Assembly: GCA_034401795.1 (NCBI GenBank)
Contig: CM067366.1
Coordinates: 75,965,707-76,029,706, forward strand
Origin: Chaetoderma sp. LZ-2023a
Lineage: Eukaryota > Mollusca > Caudofoveata > Chaetodermatida > Chaetodermatidae
Direction: 5' to 3'
Length of the DNA stretch: 64,000 nt
Shown here: one piece after another, positions 45,450 through 56,341 of the stretch
Numbering within the stretch: the first letter of the stretch is position 1
Layout: every line of letters begins with the position of its first letter
The notes under the pieces: generated by a model
Databases searched by the model: none
What the model was told of the DNA's origin: nothing
What the model saw: only the letters and a program-made list of their open reading frames with translations
Translations under genes and position numbers: made by a program

Positions 45450-45730
45450 AGGCTTATGGAGGAATCCAGTTTTATGCCCCGCCCGTCTTTGAGCTAACCT
45501 CCACCAATACGTCGCCCTGGTTGGGATCGAGTGATCCCTGACTTCCCTGACTATACATTGCCAGAAAACTATACGGGTAAGATGTTGAATGTTTTCTAAC
45601 TAATTTGACTGAGTGATGTTGCCTGTTGCACCAGCGCCCAGTCAAATTAGTTTCAAAACACGACATGTTTATTAAATAGGAAAGCCATACAATTCTTGCA
45701 ACATCTCTTAGTCATCCATCAGTCATAGAG
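45450..45730 (-). mobile_element. MITE family 1 copy, reverse
   Basis: GGAATCCAGTTTTATGCCCC, GTTGGGATCGAGTGATCCC, GAAAACTATACGGGTAAG (donor-like), a damaged first arm, then CAGTCAAATTAGTTTCAAAA, and TACAATTCTTGCAACATC. The CRE-like tail is lost. Confidence 0.75.
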
Positions 45731-46154
45731 TTCGTGAAAAACCTAGTAATGCCACGCATGCCGTAATTGAGTACGTTGTTATATGATAGAGGGACCATTG
45801 CGTCTATGCGCCAGTCTGGCGGGAACTGGACTCTCGTTTGGCTTAGCTGATTAAGCATAGGCGAATACAAGTACAAGGTAAATGCTATAAATAATATTCT
45901 TAAAAATAACAAAATATTGTATATTACCTCACAATTCTTTATTTTAAGCAGGTTTTGGACACCCGCTCAACAGAAATCGTAATCTTATGTGATACTTATG
46001 GCCACCTTTAGATCCGTGTGTACTACATATTATTAGTAAATGGATATTTCTTTTAATAGAAAAGTAACATTAACGGTATACATTTTAATTAATTCATGCC
46101 CCATACTGCTAGCATACAATCTCTAGACACACATTAAAGCCAAACGTAAACCCA
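45731..46154. other. unassigned sequence
   Basis: Nothing recognised. Confidence 0.5.
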
Positions 46155-46244
46155 GATAACGTCGATGACGGGCCGATAGAATGCCGATATATTCAGTATC
46201 GGCCCGGTATGCAGCCGGCTTGCGCCCAAAAAACTGCGTTATCA
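46155..46244. mobile_element. GC-rich double-hairpin micro-element, copy 2
   Basis: GATAACG start and AACTGCGTTATC end. Internal GGGCCGATA/TATCGGCCC and CCGGTATGCAGCCGG stretches are a diverged version of the copy at 42212. Confidence 0.5.
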
Positions 46245-46670
46245 GGATACCTTCTATTGATGTAGTAAACATCTGAACTAAGATAGTATATGTGAAGCAA
46301 ATTACGTTCCTGGCATTGGATGATGTATATGAGTCATTTCAAATATTCAACCACTATTAATTACACAAACAATTGAGCATCTTAATTAGTTAAACCATCA
46401 GATAGGCCACATCAATATTTCTTTAATCCATTCTAAGCTGCTTCGCATCGTTAAAAAACAGCTTAAATATGATATCTATGGCCATTTTGACGTGATCAAG
46501 TGAAGATTATTTATGTTCCTCTTACAGGGACAACTGATGCTGATAATTTTCTCTCTTGCAGCTGGCATTAGTTCTGCGTATATCCCATTCATAATCCTCT
46601 CCGTGTCGAGATTTCTGACAAGGAAACGCAGCAGCCATTCCAATTCCATCCGCTTTATTACAGTTAACTC
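46245..46670. other. unassigned sequence
   Basis: Nothing recognised. Confidence 0.5.
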
Positions 46671-47024
46671 TTAAAGGTGCATATTCATAGTAAAATTTCT
46701 GAAAATAAAATTGTTTAATTTTTACACTTTTAGAGGCTTAAACTGTAAGCCTACATGTGATGAAACGAAATAAATCTTAACATATGATGGTTCCATTCCA
46801 TATAAATTAATAATAATTTTTTAAGTTGCGAAATTGAAATAGAGGTACGGGCCTCTATTTCAATTTCGCAGCTTAAACCATTATATTAATTATATGGAAT
46901 GGAACCATCATATGTTAAGATTTATTTCGTTGTATTACACTTATGCACATAATTTAAGCATGTAAAAGTATGCAATTTTAACAAATTTATTTTCAATCCT
47001 TCTGGTGTGAATATGCACCTTTAA
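46671..47024. mobile_element. TTAA-flanked near-palindromic MITE (family 2), copy 2
   Basis: The best copy. TTAA, then AGGTGCATATTCATAG; on the right GTGAATATGCACCT, then TTAA. The centre is a perfect hairpin: GCGAAATTGAAATAGAGGTA, then CGGGCCTCTATTTCAATTTC. Arms include AACATATGATGGTTCCATTC and its complement. Confidence 0.9.
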
Positions 47025-47029
47025 TAGTC

Positions 47030-47240
47030 CGCCACGGTGTACGGAGTGTATGTCTTTACCATTTAATAAAGCGCGGCCAGTTCAATTAGTTTCATAATAT
47101 TCAACATCTTACCTCTATAGTTATCTGGAAATTGATAGTTGTGAAATTCAGAGATCGATCGATCCCACACGAGCGAGGTGTGGGTGGAGATTAGACAGAG
47201 ACGTGCGGGGCATAGCTAAAGTTGGAAAGGCCATTAGGCT
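47030..47240 (+). mobile_element. MITE family 1, 3' half
   Basis: GAGTGTATGTCTTTACCATT and AATAAAG with the first arm deleted, then AATTAGTTTCATAATATTC, GATCGATCGATCCCACACG, GGTGTGGGTGGAGATTAG and TTGGAAAGGCCATT. Confidence 0.8.
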
Positions 47241-47991
47241 ATATAGGTTTACGTAGTACCAATTAGAACTGTGTAGTATGCGCATTCTTGTCATAAGGTA
47301 ATACACATGTAGTGTAATAGCACGATCAAGTGTCTTGAGAGCATAGCGCTATTGCTGTTATGCCTATCTACAAAATGGTGTTATCATTACAATATGGATA
47401 ACTATTTATCGCATCCTTTGCATTTTGGGCTACGTTTGGATCGCTAGCAATAGTCAGTTAGTCAGTTTGCTGTTTAACTGAACATGCGCAGTTGCTATGC
47501 CTAAGCGAACGCTGTTTAGTCGCGTATGGTTCGTTGGTACCCGATTCCCCATTGAATTACTATTGCAGAACATATTATGGCCTTCGAAAAAGCGTTATTT
47601 TTGTCCACTTAGACGTCAAAAAGTGTCCATATCAGATACGGTGGGAAGGAAATGGGTCTTGGGAACATTGACATACAATAGGAAAGTATAATGTCATCAA
47701 ATCTATGTTAGTTAGGGAAATATTGATACTTTTATATGCATTTATTCGTAGCAGGCGAGGGTTGTCAGCCATTTTGACATGTATGCAAGTTTCATGCAAC
47801 CGAGCTCGGATGCTCATTCGACTATAGTTTACTAGCAAGCTAACTATCTGTTTGTGTCTAGTTAACTATAGTAAATTATGGTTAGCCATCAGCATTTGAG
47901 CTTGGTTTATATTGGATGAATGTGTTGAAGCTCGCTTGTAGATGAGGTACATTTGTTAAATGCGTAATCGTGCACTCCCTGCTTTCTGGTC
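47241..47991. other. unassigned sequence
   Basis: Two short antiparallel open frames near 47497-47838. Neither was recognised. Confidence 0.5.
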
Positions 47992-48362
47992 GGACTTCAC
48001 GGTTCCAGTTTATACATCGATCATTTGACGTCATATTACGTCATAATTAACTAAGTGACGTGTATGATTACGTCATAATCATTACGTCATGAATGAGTCG
48101 ATATAATCCGTCTTTAACGCTTACTAATCCGACAGGTTGTACGAATTTTATGTCTTTACTATTTAATAAACATTCTGTCGAATATTTTGAAACTAATTTG
48201 ACCAGGCTGCAATAGTCGACTTAGTTTCAAAATATTCAACAGCTCACATGTATAATTTTCTGGAAATTCATTGTAAGCTCAGTAATCGATCGATCCCACC
48301 ACGGACGTTGTGTGGGTGGAGCCTAGATTGAGATGGGCGGGGCATAGCTAAAAGTTCACCTT
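47992..48362 (+). mobile_element. MITE family 1 copy, forward
   Basis: ATTTGACGTCATATTACGTC, GTCTTTACTATTTAATAAAC, GAATATTTTGAAACTAATTT, a shortened loop, GATCGATCGATCCCACCACG, GATGGGCGGGGCATAGC and AAAAGTTCACC. Confidence 0.85.
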
Positions 48363-49249
48363 GCAGAATATATAAGCAATCTGATTAAAGATTTCTTTTG
48401 TGGGTTTAATTTCTTGTGGGCTATGTATCCTGTCCATGTTTTTCGATGACGGATGCGTAAAGGGTATATTTGATACACATACACCATGAGTGCAGACGAA
48501 GGCAGCTAGTGCAGCTCCATTGCGCTTACGTTTTCTCAGCCCATAGGAACAAATAACCTATTCAAACCGGGCTTTGCTTAGTTTGTCAAGTTTGGCGGTG
48601 AGGTCACCACAAAGGAAAAGTTGCCATCTTGCCCGGATATTCATAGTTGTGCACAATTCATCGCACTCGAGTATTTATATTGATTTCTAATCAGCCGGCA
48701 ATGGGGTGTCTAAACCGCGAACATTTCACGGTGCGAGAGCAAACTCAAATGGACGGTGTTGGATACATTGGTCGTTTGGTTGAGGGTTGAGACATGATCA
48801 GGCTATTGCCTGTATGCGTTTGCCAGTTCGCAAACCTGGTCGGCGTTAGCTTCCCCGAATGTAGTGGAGGAGACCGGGTGAAGGTGTCATCATCTTTTTT
48901 CAAAACAAACTACCGAGAAGGCTATCCAGACATCGTGTATAAAATAATAATTGAGTTGATCGCCGTGGTTGTGTACACAGTTGTAAACAAAACGAACTTC
49001 TACGTACAATCCTAAGATGTGTGGCGACATCAGCTGCTAAAACATCAATCTAGCCATGAATAGTAACCAAAGGAGATCCTATGTTGATGATCTACTTGTT
49101 ACAAAGCTGCCTACACAACAGAAAACACTTCGGCTGACACAATACAAGAATGGACCAACGATCAGTTCGCTAGCACAGAAAGCGAAATGTATACACGTTT
49201 GAAGGCCAGCTATGGCCATTGCATAAGCTAATATCGGAAGCACAATTTA
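48363..49249. other. unassigned sequence
   Basis: A 73-codon plus-strand frame (48794-49015) is not recognised. From about 49050 the sequence may belong to the LINE fragment that follows. Confidence 0.4.
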
Positions 49250-49530
49250 GAAAAGGATTACCATATTTAAGGAATGGCTGTCTATGCAGGCCTGACAACA
49301 TTAAAAACGACCTGCTTAAATATGTAGATCATACCATCTAGACAAAGATCGCGCACATCATCAACTCCGCCTTTGAACAACACCTCCCTATCGATGCTTT
49401 CGCAGAAGGTACATTCCTCGCTATAAGAAGCCTAGGAACGACTAAGAAACCACCCGGCCCTCTTTTCTACCTGAGACCAATAGTGCTTTTGAACACCATT
49501 CAGGAAATGTTATCAAATGTGACATGCTTG
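49250..49530 (+). pseudogene. LINE reverse-transcriptase fragment
   Basis: The plus strand reads INSAFEQHLPIDAFAEGT (frame mixed), TTKKPPGPLFYLRPIVLLNT and IQEMLSNVTCL, matching the template-grip and LRPI region of APE-type LINE reverse transcriptases. It resembles the LPKPKKPAGP segment of the LINE near 6435 but is not the same copy. Frame breaks occur near 49310 and 49440. The GC-rich block that follows (49530-49750) is open on both strands and not recognised. Confidence 0.6.
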
Positions 49531-50009
49531 TAGCCGCCGGGGACGCGCGTGGCTCTGCCACTTGCCCTTGTTGCTTCTGCTGGTCGGCCAGCCTCGGGGT
49601 TGGGGAGCGGTCGCCGTGCATCTCCGGTGTCCACAAAAACCTACCTCCAATGCAATGATTACGTTCCAGCGGGCTCGTGCAGCCATTGCTGCGACCATTT
49701 AACACTACCTTACCGTCCCGGCTGTTCGTGTCCCTGGTGTGTCTAGCCGTCATTTCTAAGGTGGAAAGAACGGTGCTAGCACAATTTACTTACTTGATTA
49801 TAGTAACAAACAATTTTTGTATGCTTGCCACTTACGAACGGTGTACGTAAACACGAGAGTGGTGAATTGGGTTTATGTCTCGCCGGAGGTACCTAACTGA
49901 TCTAGTCATATATAGACGGCATCGTGAAAGGTACCCCTGTGCGGGAAATCTCCGGTCAGAGTACACCAGTTGGTTTAATATAAACTATATCTGCCTCAGG
50001 CTGGCACAA

Positions 50010-50620
50010 AATTATTGGTTTTGCGAGAGGAAAGTGCCTCGCGTGGACCTCCATCACAGGAAAATGCCTACAACGCCGTAGCGGAGGAAGAGAGAATATA
50101 GGAGAGAGAGAAGCCGTCCTGCATAATATGCAGTGGCAAAAATGGAGAACCCATACCAAACGGTGTCAAGGATGACTGCATCTTTACCGTTGGCTTGAGA
50201 GGAAATATATGATGGTGCAGTACCGTGCTCCTCATGGAGGACGGCCGAGGAAGAATAAACGACCGACCATAACAATGCGGAGGAAGAATGGGGAACCAAA
50301 CCCTCCTTATGGCGAGGATGATTAAATCCTTGCCATTCGTTTGAGAGGAAATGTACAATGGTACCACACCGTGGCGCCTTGTGAGAAGGCAACCGCTGGG
50401 AAGCTAACTATAAAAATGTGAGAAAGGGGTGGATGTAATTTCATCGTTTACGTGCAAACGCTAGAGAGACATCCCCCGGTAACGAAAATGAGGAGGAAAA
50501 TTATGTTAGCCTTCACTACACAAGGTTTTAGCGAGAGGAAAATGCATCGCGCGGGCCTCCGTCAAAAAGAGAAATGCCCTCAACGCCACAGCGGAGGAGG
50601 AGAGTGGTAAAAAAGGGCCG
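50010..50620. repeat. diverged tandem repeat, unit about 145 bp
   Basis: Recurring landmarks are GAGAGGAAA (near 50020, 50197, 50342, 50533), CAACGCC(N)3AGCGGAGGA (50070 and 50575) and AATGGRGAACC (50140 and 50289). They define at least three decayed units. Open frames on the minus strand repeat the same residues and are not taken as genes. Confidence 0.6.
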
Positions 50621-52339
50621 CCCTCCTATCCTACCAAGAGAGAGAAAAATGATCATGTGTACTTATCCTAATATAGTTATGTTACTGTTGTGTGCCTACG
50701 ATGTGTACGTAAAGATGCGGTAGCTGATTTCCATTGATATCAACACCGGTGTCTTATGAAAGTTAAAGATACAGTTTTAATTGATACCGTCCAAGTTTTT
50801 GAGTACCTAAAAATGGCCTAGACTAACCTTTAGTTGTAAGTCTAAAACACATATGTTTTGGCCGCAAATGACGTAGAACCAAAAGTCCTTAACGAATACG
50901 TCTTCCTGGCGAGGATGCTCGGTACCGTTGCCGATACACCACGGAGCATGTCTCCTCAGACTGACAGCGTGCAACATGTTGTCTGGTGGTAGCTTCAGAG
51001 CCGCAAAGCAATCCCTCTGCATATTGCATCACAACCACAAATAACAACACATGGACAAATCACATTGATGGAAGCGTGTTTAGAAAACGGTTCTTAGCTT
51101 ACTTACGGTGGGGAGAGAGAAACGTATTTCCATCTATGCTGGCTATCCCATATGGTGTGGTGAGCTGCATGGCTTTACCCGGTCACCATTATGAGTTAGA
51201 TGGCAATCCGTGTTTCTATCCGTCACCTAAGGTTTCGAGTACGAACCGTATGAGATCAGTACCCTGGCGTTACCGTTGAGCTGCTTTAGGTTTGAAGAAA
51301 ATTGTCCATAGAACACTGTTAGGACGGCAATGATATTGCCTTGTTTATATTTTCGCAGTATTTCCTACTTTGACATACATAGTCTTGCTTAATAGGTATC
51401 TGACGATAGACGGGGTATGTATGTGAACGGCAAATTGATTCTGGCCGGGAAGAAACCTGCAGTAGTTTCTTGAGACGGTTCTAACCATTCTGACGGTGGA
51501 AACTCGAACAATTATTTCGGTCAGACGGCCAGAGAAGCGTAATCAAAGGCAGTTACTCTTTTCCTCAATTTAGGAGGCCTTAACATGAACGCCAACTATG
51601 GAAATCAGTAGTACCGTTTATACAACGCTCTTATTGCCCGTGAAGAAGAGTTTTTTAATAACAATTCTCCGTTTGAAGAGTAACCGCTCTCGGCCAGCGT
51701 AAACACTTATCCTATCGAGCTATCATAGTTCTAGGTTTAACGGTATCATGTCATGTTCTCTGGTGAGAGCATGGGCAGCGACCTTAATGTAAAATTGGTG
51801 CCATTGGGAGAAAATACGGTGATGTATTTGTTGTTGATGTATAGTGTAACCTAGGTGGACTGGGGTCCAAATATTTGTGGTTTTTTTTACTGCTACCTAA
51901 CAATATGGGCAGAATGCCTGCTTACATATATATATATGTATATTTCATTAGGAATATAGGGCCGATTCAACCCACGGTGCCGTCTATATGCTGACACCAT
52001 TTACAACGTTCTCTGGTACCTGCACACGCTCGGGCGATGTCTACGGGTCTCCAAAAGAGTCTGTTTTAATTTTACCATATCTTCGCCAGGTTTGAAACGA
52101 TTTAATTTTGGTTCAGAGTTTTAAATTCCTCATTCAATTCTGATATTGATAGATACCAAAATCTTTGAGGACAGTCCCATATTAAAGAATTGCCATAATA
52201 TGAGCAAGTATATAGATAAATTGCCAGTCTCCACCGGCTAACGCGTCAATGTGTGTTTACCTCTCGTGGCCGCTTATGCGCGTAGAGCGCGTACAGTTTA
52301 AAACATGAGTTGGATCACGACGATGTGACGGTTTATCAT
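50621..52339. other. unassigned sequence
   Basis: About 1.7 kb. Short open frames at 50807-51279 have no recognisable domain. A small (TA)n-like patch lies near 51925-51945. Confidence 0.5.
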
Positions 52340-53040
52340 CAGTGCTCTTGACTTGCTCCCTCGACGCAGCGCTGTCATATGTGCGAGAACACTCCACAAG
52401 ACCAGCCCCTCCAATCCCGATGATAGGTATACTACTAGCAATGGAGTGTCCAGATGATGTTAACTTTATCGACGAGGAAACGGATCCTCTTGATACACTA
52501 CTTCGGACAACTGCAGAGCAGCTCAAGCCTGCAAACCACCTCTTGCAGGAAGTCAAATCAGAGTCCACGCACGTACACCTACCTATCCGACCCCACAGAA
52601 ATGAATTTTGATGGCACCTGAATTCGGGAAAATGCGAAGTGGAGAAATGGGATGATCTTATGTTCCTTCCTCTGCAGCTCAACCGACACTGGAACCTGCT
52701 GTCTAATAGGAGGTATCGCCTTTTAATCATTTTCGAAGTTATAGAGTCGTGGCTCGAAAAATCTGCAACTATATGATGTTACATGTGTTTCCATAAAGCT
52801 ATGCAGTTGCAACAGCTGGGCAGCTCCAAAATCCATATAGAACAAACTTGCATGCCACCGCAACCCTATGCGAGACATTATACATCATTGCTGGCCCCCA
52901 TAGTATAATATCAAATACAGTGTTTCGCAAACTGAACAACGCAGAGCCACTATCTATTAGGGTACTGCAACAGAGATTGGCTGCCTTTGAATGGCAGAAA
53001 TTCCGCCTGCTCATAAAGCACTACCATTGGCAGTGGTAGG
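52340..53040 (+). pseudogene. LINE fragment (same family as 4790-7310)
   Basis: An 89-codon stretch reads LLTCSLDAALSYVREHSTRP, then PPIPMIGILLAMECPDDVNF. This is the RT segment around the catalytic box, with YADD changed to CPDD, so it is inactive. Further on, NAEPLSIRVLQQRLAAFEWQ near 52945-53000 matches the C-terminal region seen as RWSSFGHML at 8100. Frameshifts separate the two. The ORF on the opposite strand is a shadow. Confidence 0.75.
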
Positions 53041-53267
53041 TGCACGCAAAGGATGCCGCAACATCAATTCAATACGTGTTTTGCGATCAAACATCAAAGA
53101 ACATAATCTATGACCACTAATTACGAGAAAGAGCCTAGAGGAGCTCAGAACCCCCATCCCCCTCATTGGACAAGACACAGTGAGGAAGGTTGAGGAAATA
53201 CCAATTTCAGCTGAAAGAAGTTTTGACTTCTTCAGTTACAGAACACAGTCACTCACCATCGTCATAG

Positions 53268-53372
53268 GCATCGCCATCGTCTTTGTCATCGCCATCACCA
53301 TCGTCATTATGGCCGTCGTCAAGGTCGTTGTCGTCGTCGTCGTCGTCGTGTTTGTCGTCGTCGTCGTCGTCT
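53268..53372. repeat. (GTC)n / (CATCGT)n microsatellite
   Basis: CATCGTCAT units grade into pure GTC. The Val-rich frame spanning it is an artefact. Confidence 0.9.
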
Positions 53373-53532
53373 TTCCTATGTATCATATTCAATTGAGCAA
53401 ATCAAATTATGAAGGCGTTCCTGATTTCTTTCAGATAATACATAATACGAATACTACAAGAAAGCATCACGATCACGTGACTAGTTAAATTGTACGTATA
53501 TCAGTTATTTATCACTTACTATTGCCGCAAAA

Positions 53533-53857
53533 TTAAAGGTGCATATTCACAGCAGAATGCATGCAACTAAAATTGTTAAAATTGTTTTCTTTTATAGGCT
53601 TAAATTATGTGTCTATATGAAATGAAACGAAATAAAACTGAACATATGATGATTTCATTCTATATAAATTAATTTAATTTTTTAAGTTGCGAAATTGAAA
53701 TAGAGGCTAGTGCCTACATTATTAATTTATATGGAATGAACTCATCATATGTTAAGTTTTATTTCGTTTCATTACATATTGGCTCACAGTTTAAGCCTCT
53801 AAAAGTATATAATTTAAACAAATTTATTTTCAGTAATTTTGCTGTGAATACCTTTAA
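53533..53857. mobile_element. TTAA-flanked near-palindromic MITE (family 2), copy 3
   Basis: TTAAAGGTGCATATTCACAG start; GCTGTGAATACCTTTAA end, with four bases of the terminal repeat deleted. The internal arms GAAACGAAATAAAACTGAAC and CATATGATGATTTCATTC have complementary partners. The central loop is shortened. Confidence 0.85.
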
Positions 53858-54050
53858 TAATCTTGTTTTTATTGCATTGTTGCAGAGGCGATAATGTAAT
53901 GACCAAATGCATCATGGTGTGACTCATGATAATTTCACCATGACACATTCTTCACGAACACGTTCAGCGATCGACTACCACATGAGTGAACCGGGAACAC
54001 CATGTGTTCTAGGCCCTACGTTTAGGTGATCACAGTCCTAATAGCATTTA

Positions 54051-54371
54051 GACAATGGATGGATCCAGGTTTAGCTATGCCTCGGTCATATTTATCCGAG
54101 CTCTGCCATTGGTTTCCGCGTTTTGGTATCGATTTATATACGTTGAATCCTGAATTCCCAGAATCCCAAATTCATGGTAGTTATACAGCCAGCCTATTGA
54201 CTATTTTGGAACTAATTTGACTGGGTGAAGTTGGGGGCATACTATGTGTACACCGTACTGACTTTTTAAAGCCCACGATGGACTTAACTGTGTCATTAAT
54301 TACACATTTTGGTTGTGACGTAATTGATTATGACATCATATTCTTGATCGATAGATCGGATTCACCCTTTA
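54051..54371 (-). mobile_element. MITE family 1 copy, reverse
   Basis: AATGGATGGATCCAGGTTTAGC, GGTATCGATTTATATACG, TTGAATCCTGAATTCCCAG and one arm (GACTATTTTGGAACTAATTT). The second arm is missing; the tail has GATTATGACATCATATTC. Confidence 0.8.
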
Positions 54372-54884
54372 TCAAATAAATCCTGAATTATGTTGGTATT
54401 ATTAATATATTGAGGAAACGGAATAGTTTACATGGATGACAGATTAATAATCTACTGTGATTTTGTAAATTTAGCAAAAGTGAGGATACGGTCAATATCT
54501 AATCTTAGATATATGAGGACGAAATATGAGTAGGAAAAATAAAAAACAGCAATAACTCAAAAAGATGGTAATAAGTGAACATTTCTTACTTTAGCTATTC
54601 CATCTGCATAATGCACGTATGTTAATACTTGTAGTACTCACAATCAGCAAAGCACGATTATTCTTTAATGGCGTAGCATTTATTGTAGGGCCTTTATCTG
54701 ACAGAGTAGCATGCATTTACCTATGTGTTGTAGCACAAAGACGCTACATTTCTGTTATTCAGATATTAACTTAAAACATAATTTAGTTAGATCTCTGAAT
54801 CTCTCACACCATGGCACCATGTCGAAGAAGCAGTCATTTATGTATGAACTAGACGTACAAGGTGAGGAAAAACGTTCCCAGCGG
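54372..54884. other. unassigned sequence
   Basis: Nothing recognised. Confidence 0.5.
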
Positions 54885-55155
54885 CGTCTAATGGGCCCAT
54901 CTTTATCTAAGCTCCACCCACATCTTGCTCGTGTTAGGGTCGATCGATCTCTGAACTCCCTGACTATCAATTTCCAGAAGACGATACAGGTAAGTTATTG
55001 AATAATTTGAAACTAATTTGACTGGGTGCTGTTGCTGCCCATGGCTACAGCATGCTTATTAAATAGCAAAAACATACAATTCGTACAACGTGTCGGACTA
55101 TTAAGTGCTAAAGACAGACTATGTTGAATCATTCATGACGTCATGATTATGTTCC
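54885..55155 (-). mobile_element. MITE family 1 copy, reverse
   Basis: AAGCTCCACCCACATC, GGGTCGATCGATCTCTGAAC, CTATCAATTTCCAGAAGACG, ATACAGGTAAGTTATTG (donor-like) and the first arm. The second arm is lost, then TACAATTCGTACAACGTGTC and CATGACGTCATGATTATG. Confidence 0.85.
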
Positions 55156-55310
55156 GCTTTATATTACGAAAACGGAATTACCTTACTTGCATCAAGTAGT
55201 TGAATTGATTACTACTGACGTGAGTCTGACCGACATGGTCAGGCCAATGAATGATGTAAGATGGGGTGGGCTACTCTGCGGGTCATGGCTATTCTAGAAT
55301 TCTAAGTTAG

Positions 55311-55400
55311 AGAGCGAGAGATAGAGAGAGGGAGAGAGGATGGGAGGGGAGGATGGAGGGAGGGGAGAAAGCGATAGAGGGAGGGTGGGGCGAGGCGGAG

Positions 55401-55482
<82 letters not shown>
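55311..55482. repeat. (GA)n / GGGA-rich microsatellite
   Basis: Purine tract, pure GA from about 55404 to 55480. Confidence 0.95.
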
Positions 55483-55485
<3 letters not shown>

Positions 55486-55771
55486 GGAGGGGGGAGGCGA
55501 CATATTTTGATTATGACTGCCGATACTTGAATGACCCATCAGATCCCCGCACTTTGACACCACCATCTATGTACACACAGAAAACTCACGGCAACGCATC
55601 ATACAATGTGTAACCTCATACTTCATTCTATTATGAGTAGCAATATTTACTCTGTATAAAAACACCACAGATTGATTGAATAAATACATAGGGTCACATT
55701 AATATAAAGTAATACGTGGAAACGTGAATAGCTAATCAATTTCTGAATTCTGATGGTCAAAGCACGTTCTA

Positions 55772-56163
55772 AATTGAACTTTCCAGTTTATCCGTTCATC
55801 ATCTGACGTCATATGGCGTCATAATCAACTAGGTGGCGTGTAGGATGGTGTCATTGTTAATTATGACTGGATTTAGTTTGTCGTTAACGCGTAATACTCC
55901 GATACGGTGTACGAATTGTATGTCGTTACATATATAGTAAACATTATGTTGAATGTTTTGAAACTAATTTAACTGGGCGAATGTTATAAACATCAACAGC
56001 ACCCAGTGGAATTAGTTTTAAAATATTTACCCGCTTACCTGTATAGTGTTCTGGAAATTGGCAGTCAGCGTGTTCAGCGATCGATCCATCGCAACACGAA
56101 CGAGGTGTGGGTGGAGCTTAGCAAGAGATTGGCGTGGCATTGCTAAAACCGGAAAGGTCCATT
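55772..56163 (+). mobile_element. MITE family 1 copy, full length, forward
   Basis: AATTGAACTTTCCAGTTTATC start, TGACGTCATATGGCGTCATA, TACGAATTGTATGTCGTTAC, arms with a reduced loop, GCGATCGATCCATCGCAACA, GTGGGTGGAGCTTAGC and the end CCGGAAAGGTCCATT. Confidence 0.9.
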
Positions 56164-56341
56164 ACAAACATGTTTTATTGTTTGTTGACATACCATTAAT
56201 CTGTATCCCAAGGGATTTTACTGTATGTAGCATGTGTCATGACTGCTGGATTCCGGGATAACATGATTGGTGTGCATAGGGTTATGATCCGGAAACGTAT
56301 ATATTCATCAAACCCAGTGAATGTAAGCAAATTATACGTTC

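Noticed and set aside
49442-49753. 103-codon minus-strand frame in GC-rich DNA
   Set aside because: Lies against a LINE RT fragment, open on both strands, no domain recognised; more likely part of a decayed element.
53180-53488. Val-rich frame that could suggest a membrane protein
   Set aside because: The hydrophobic stretch is the (GTC)n/(CATCGT)n microsatellite.
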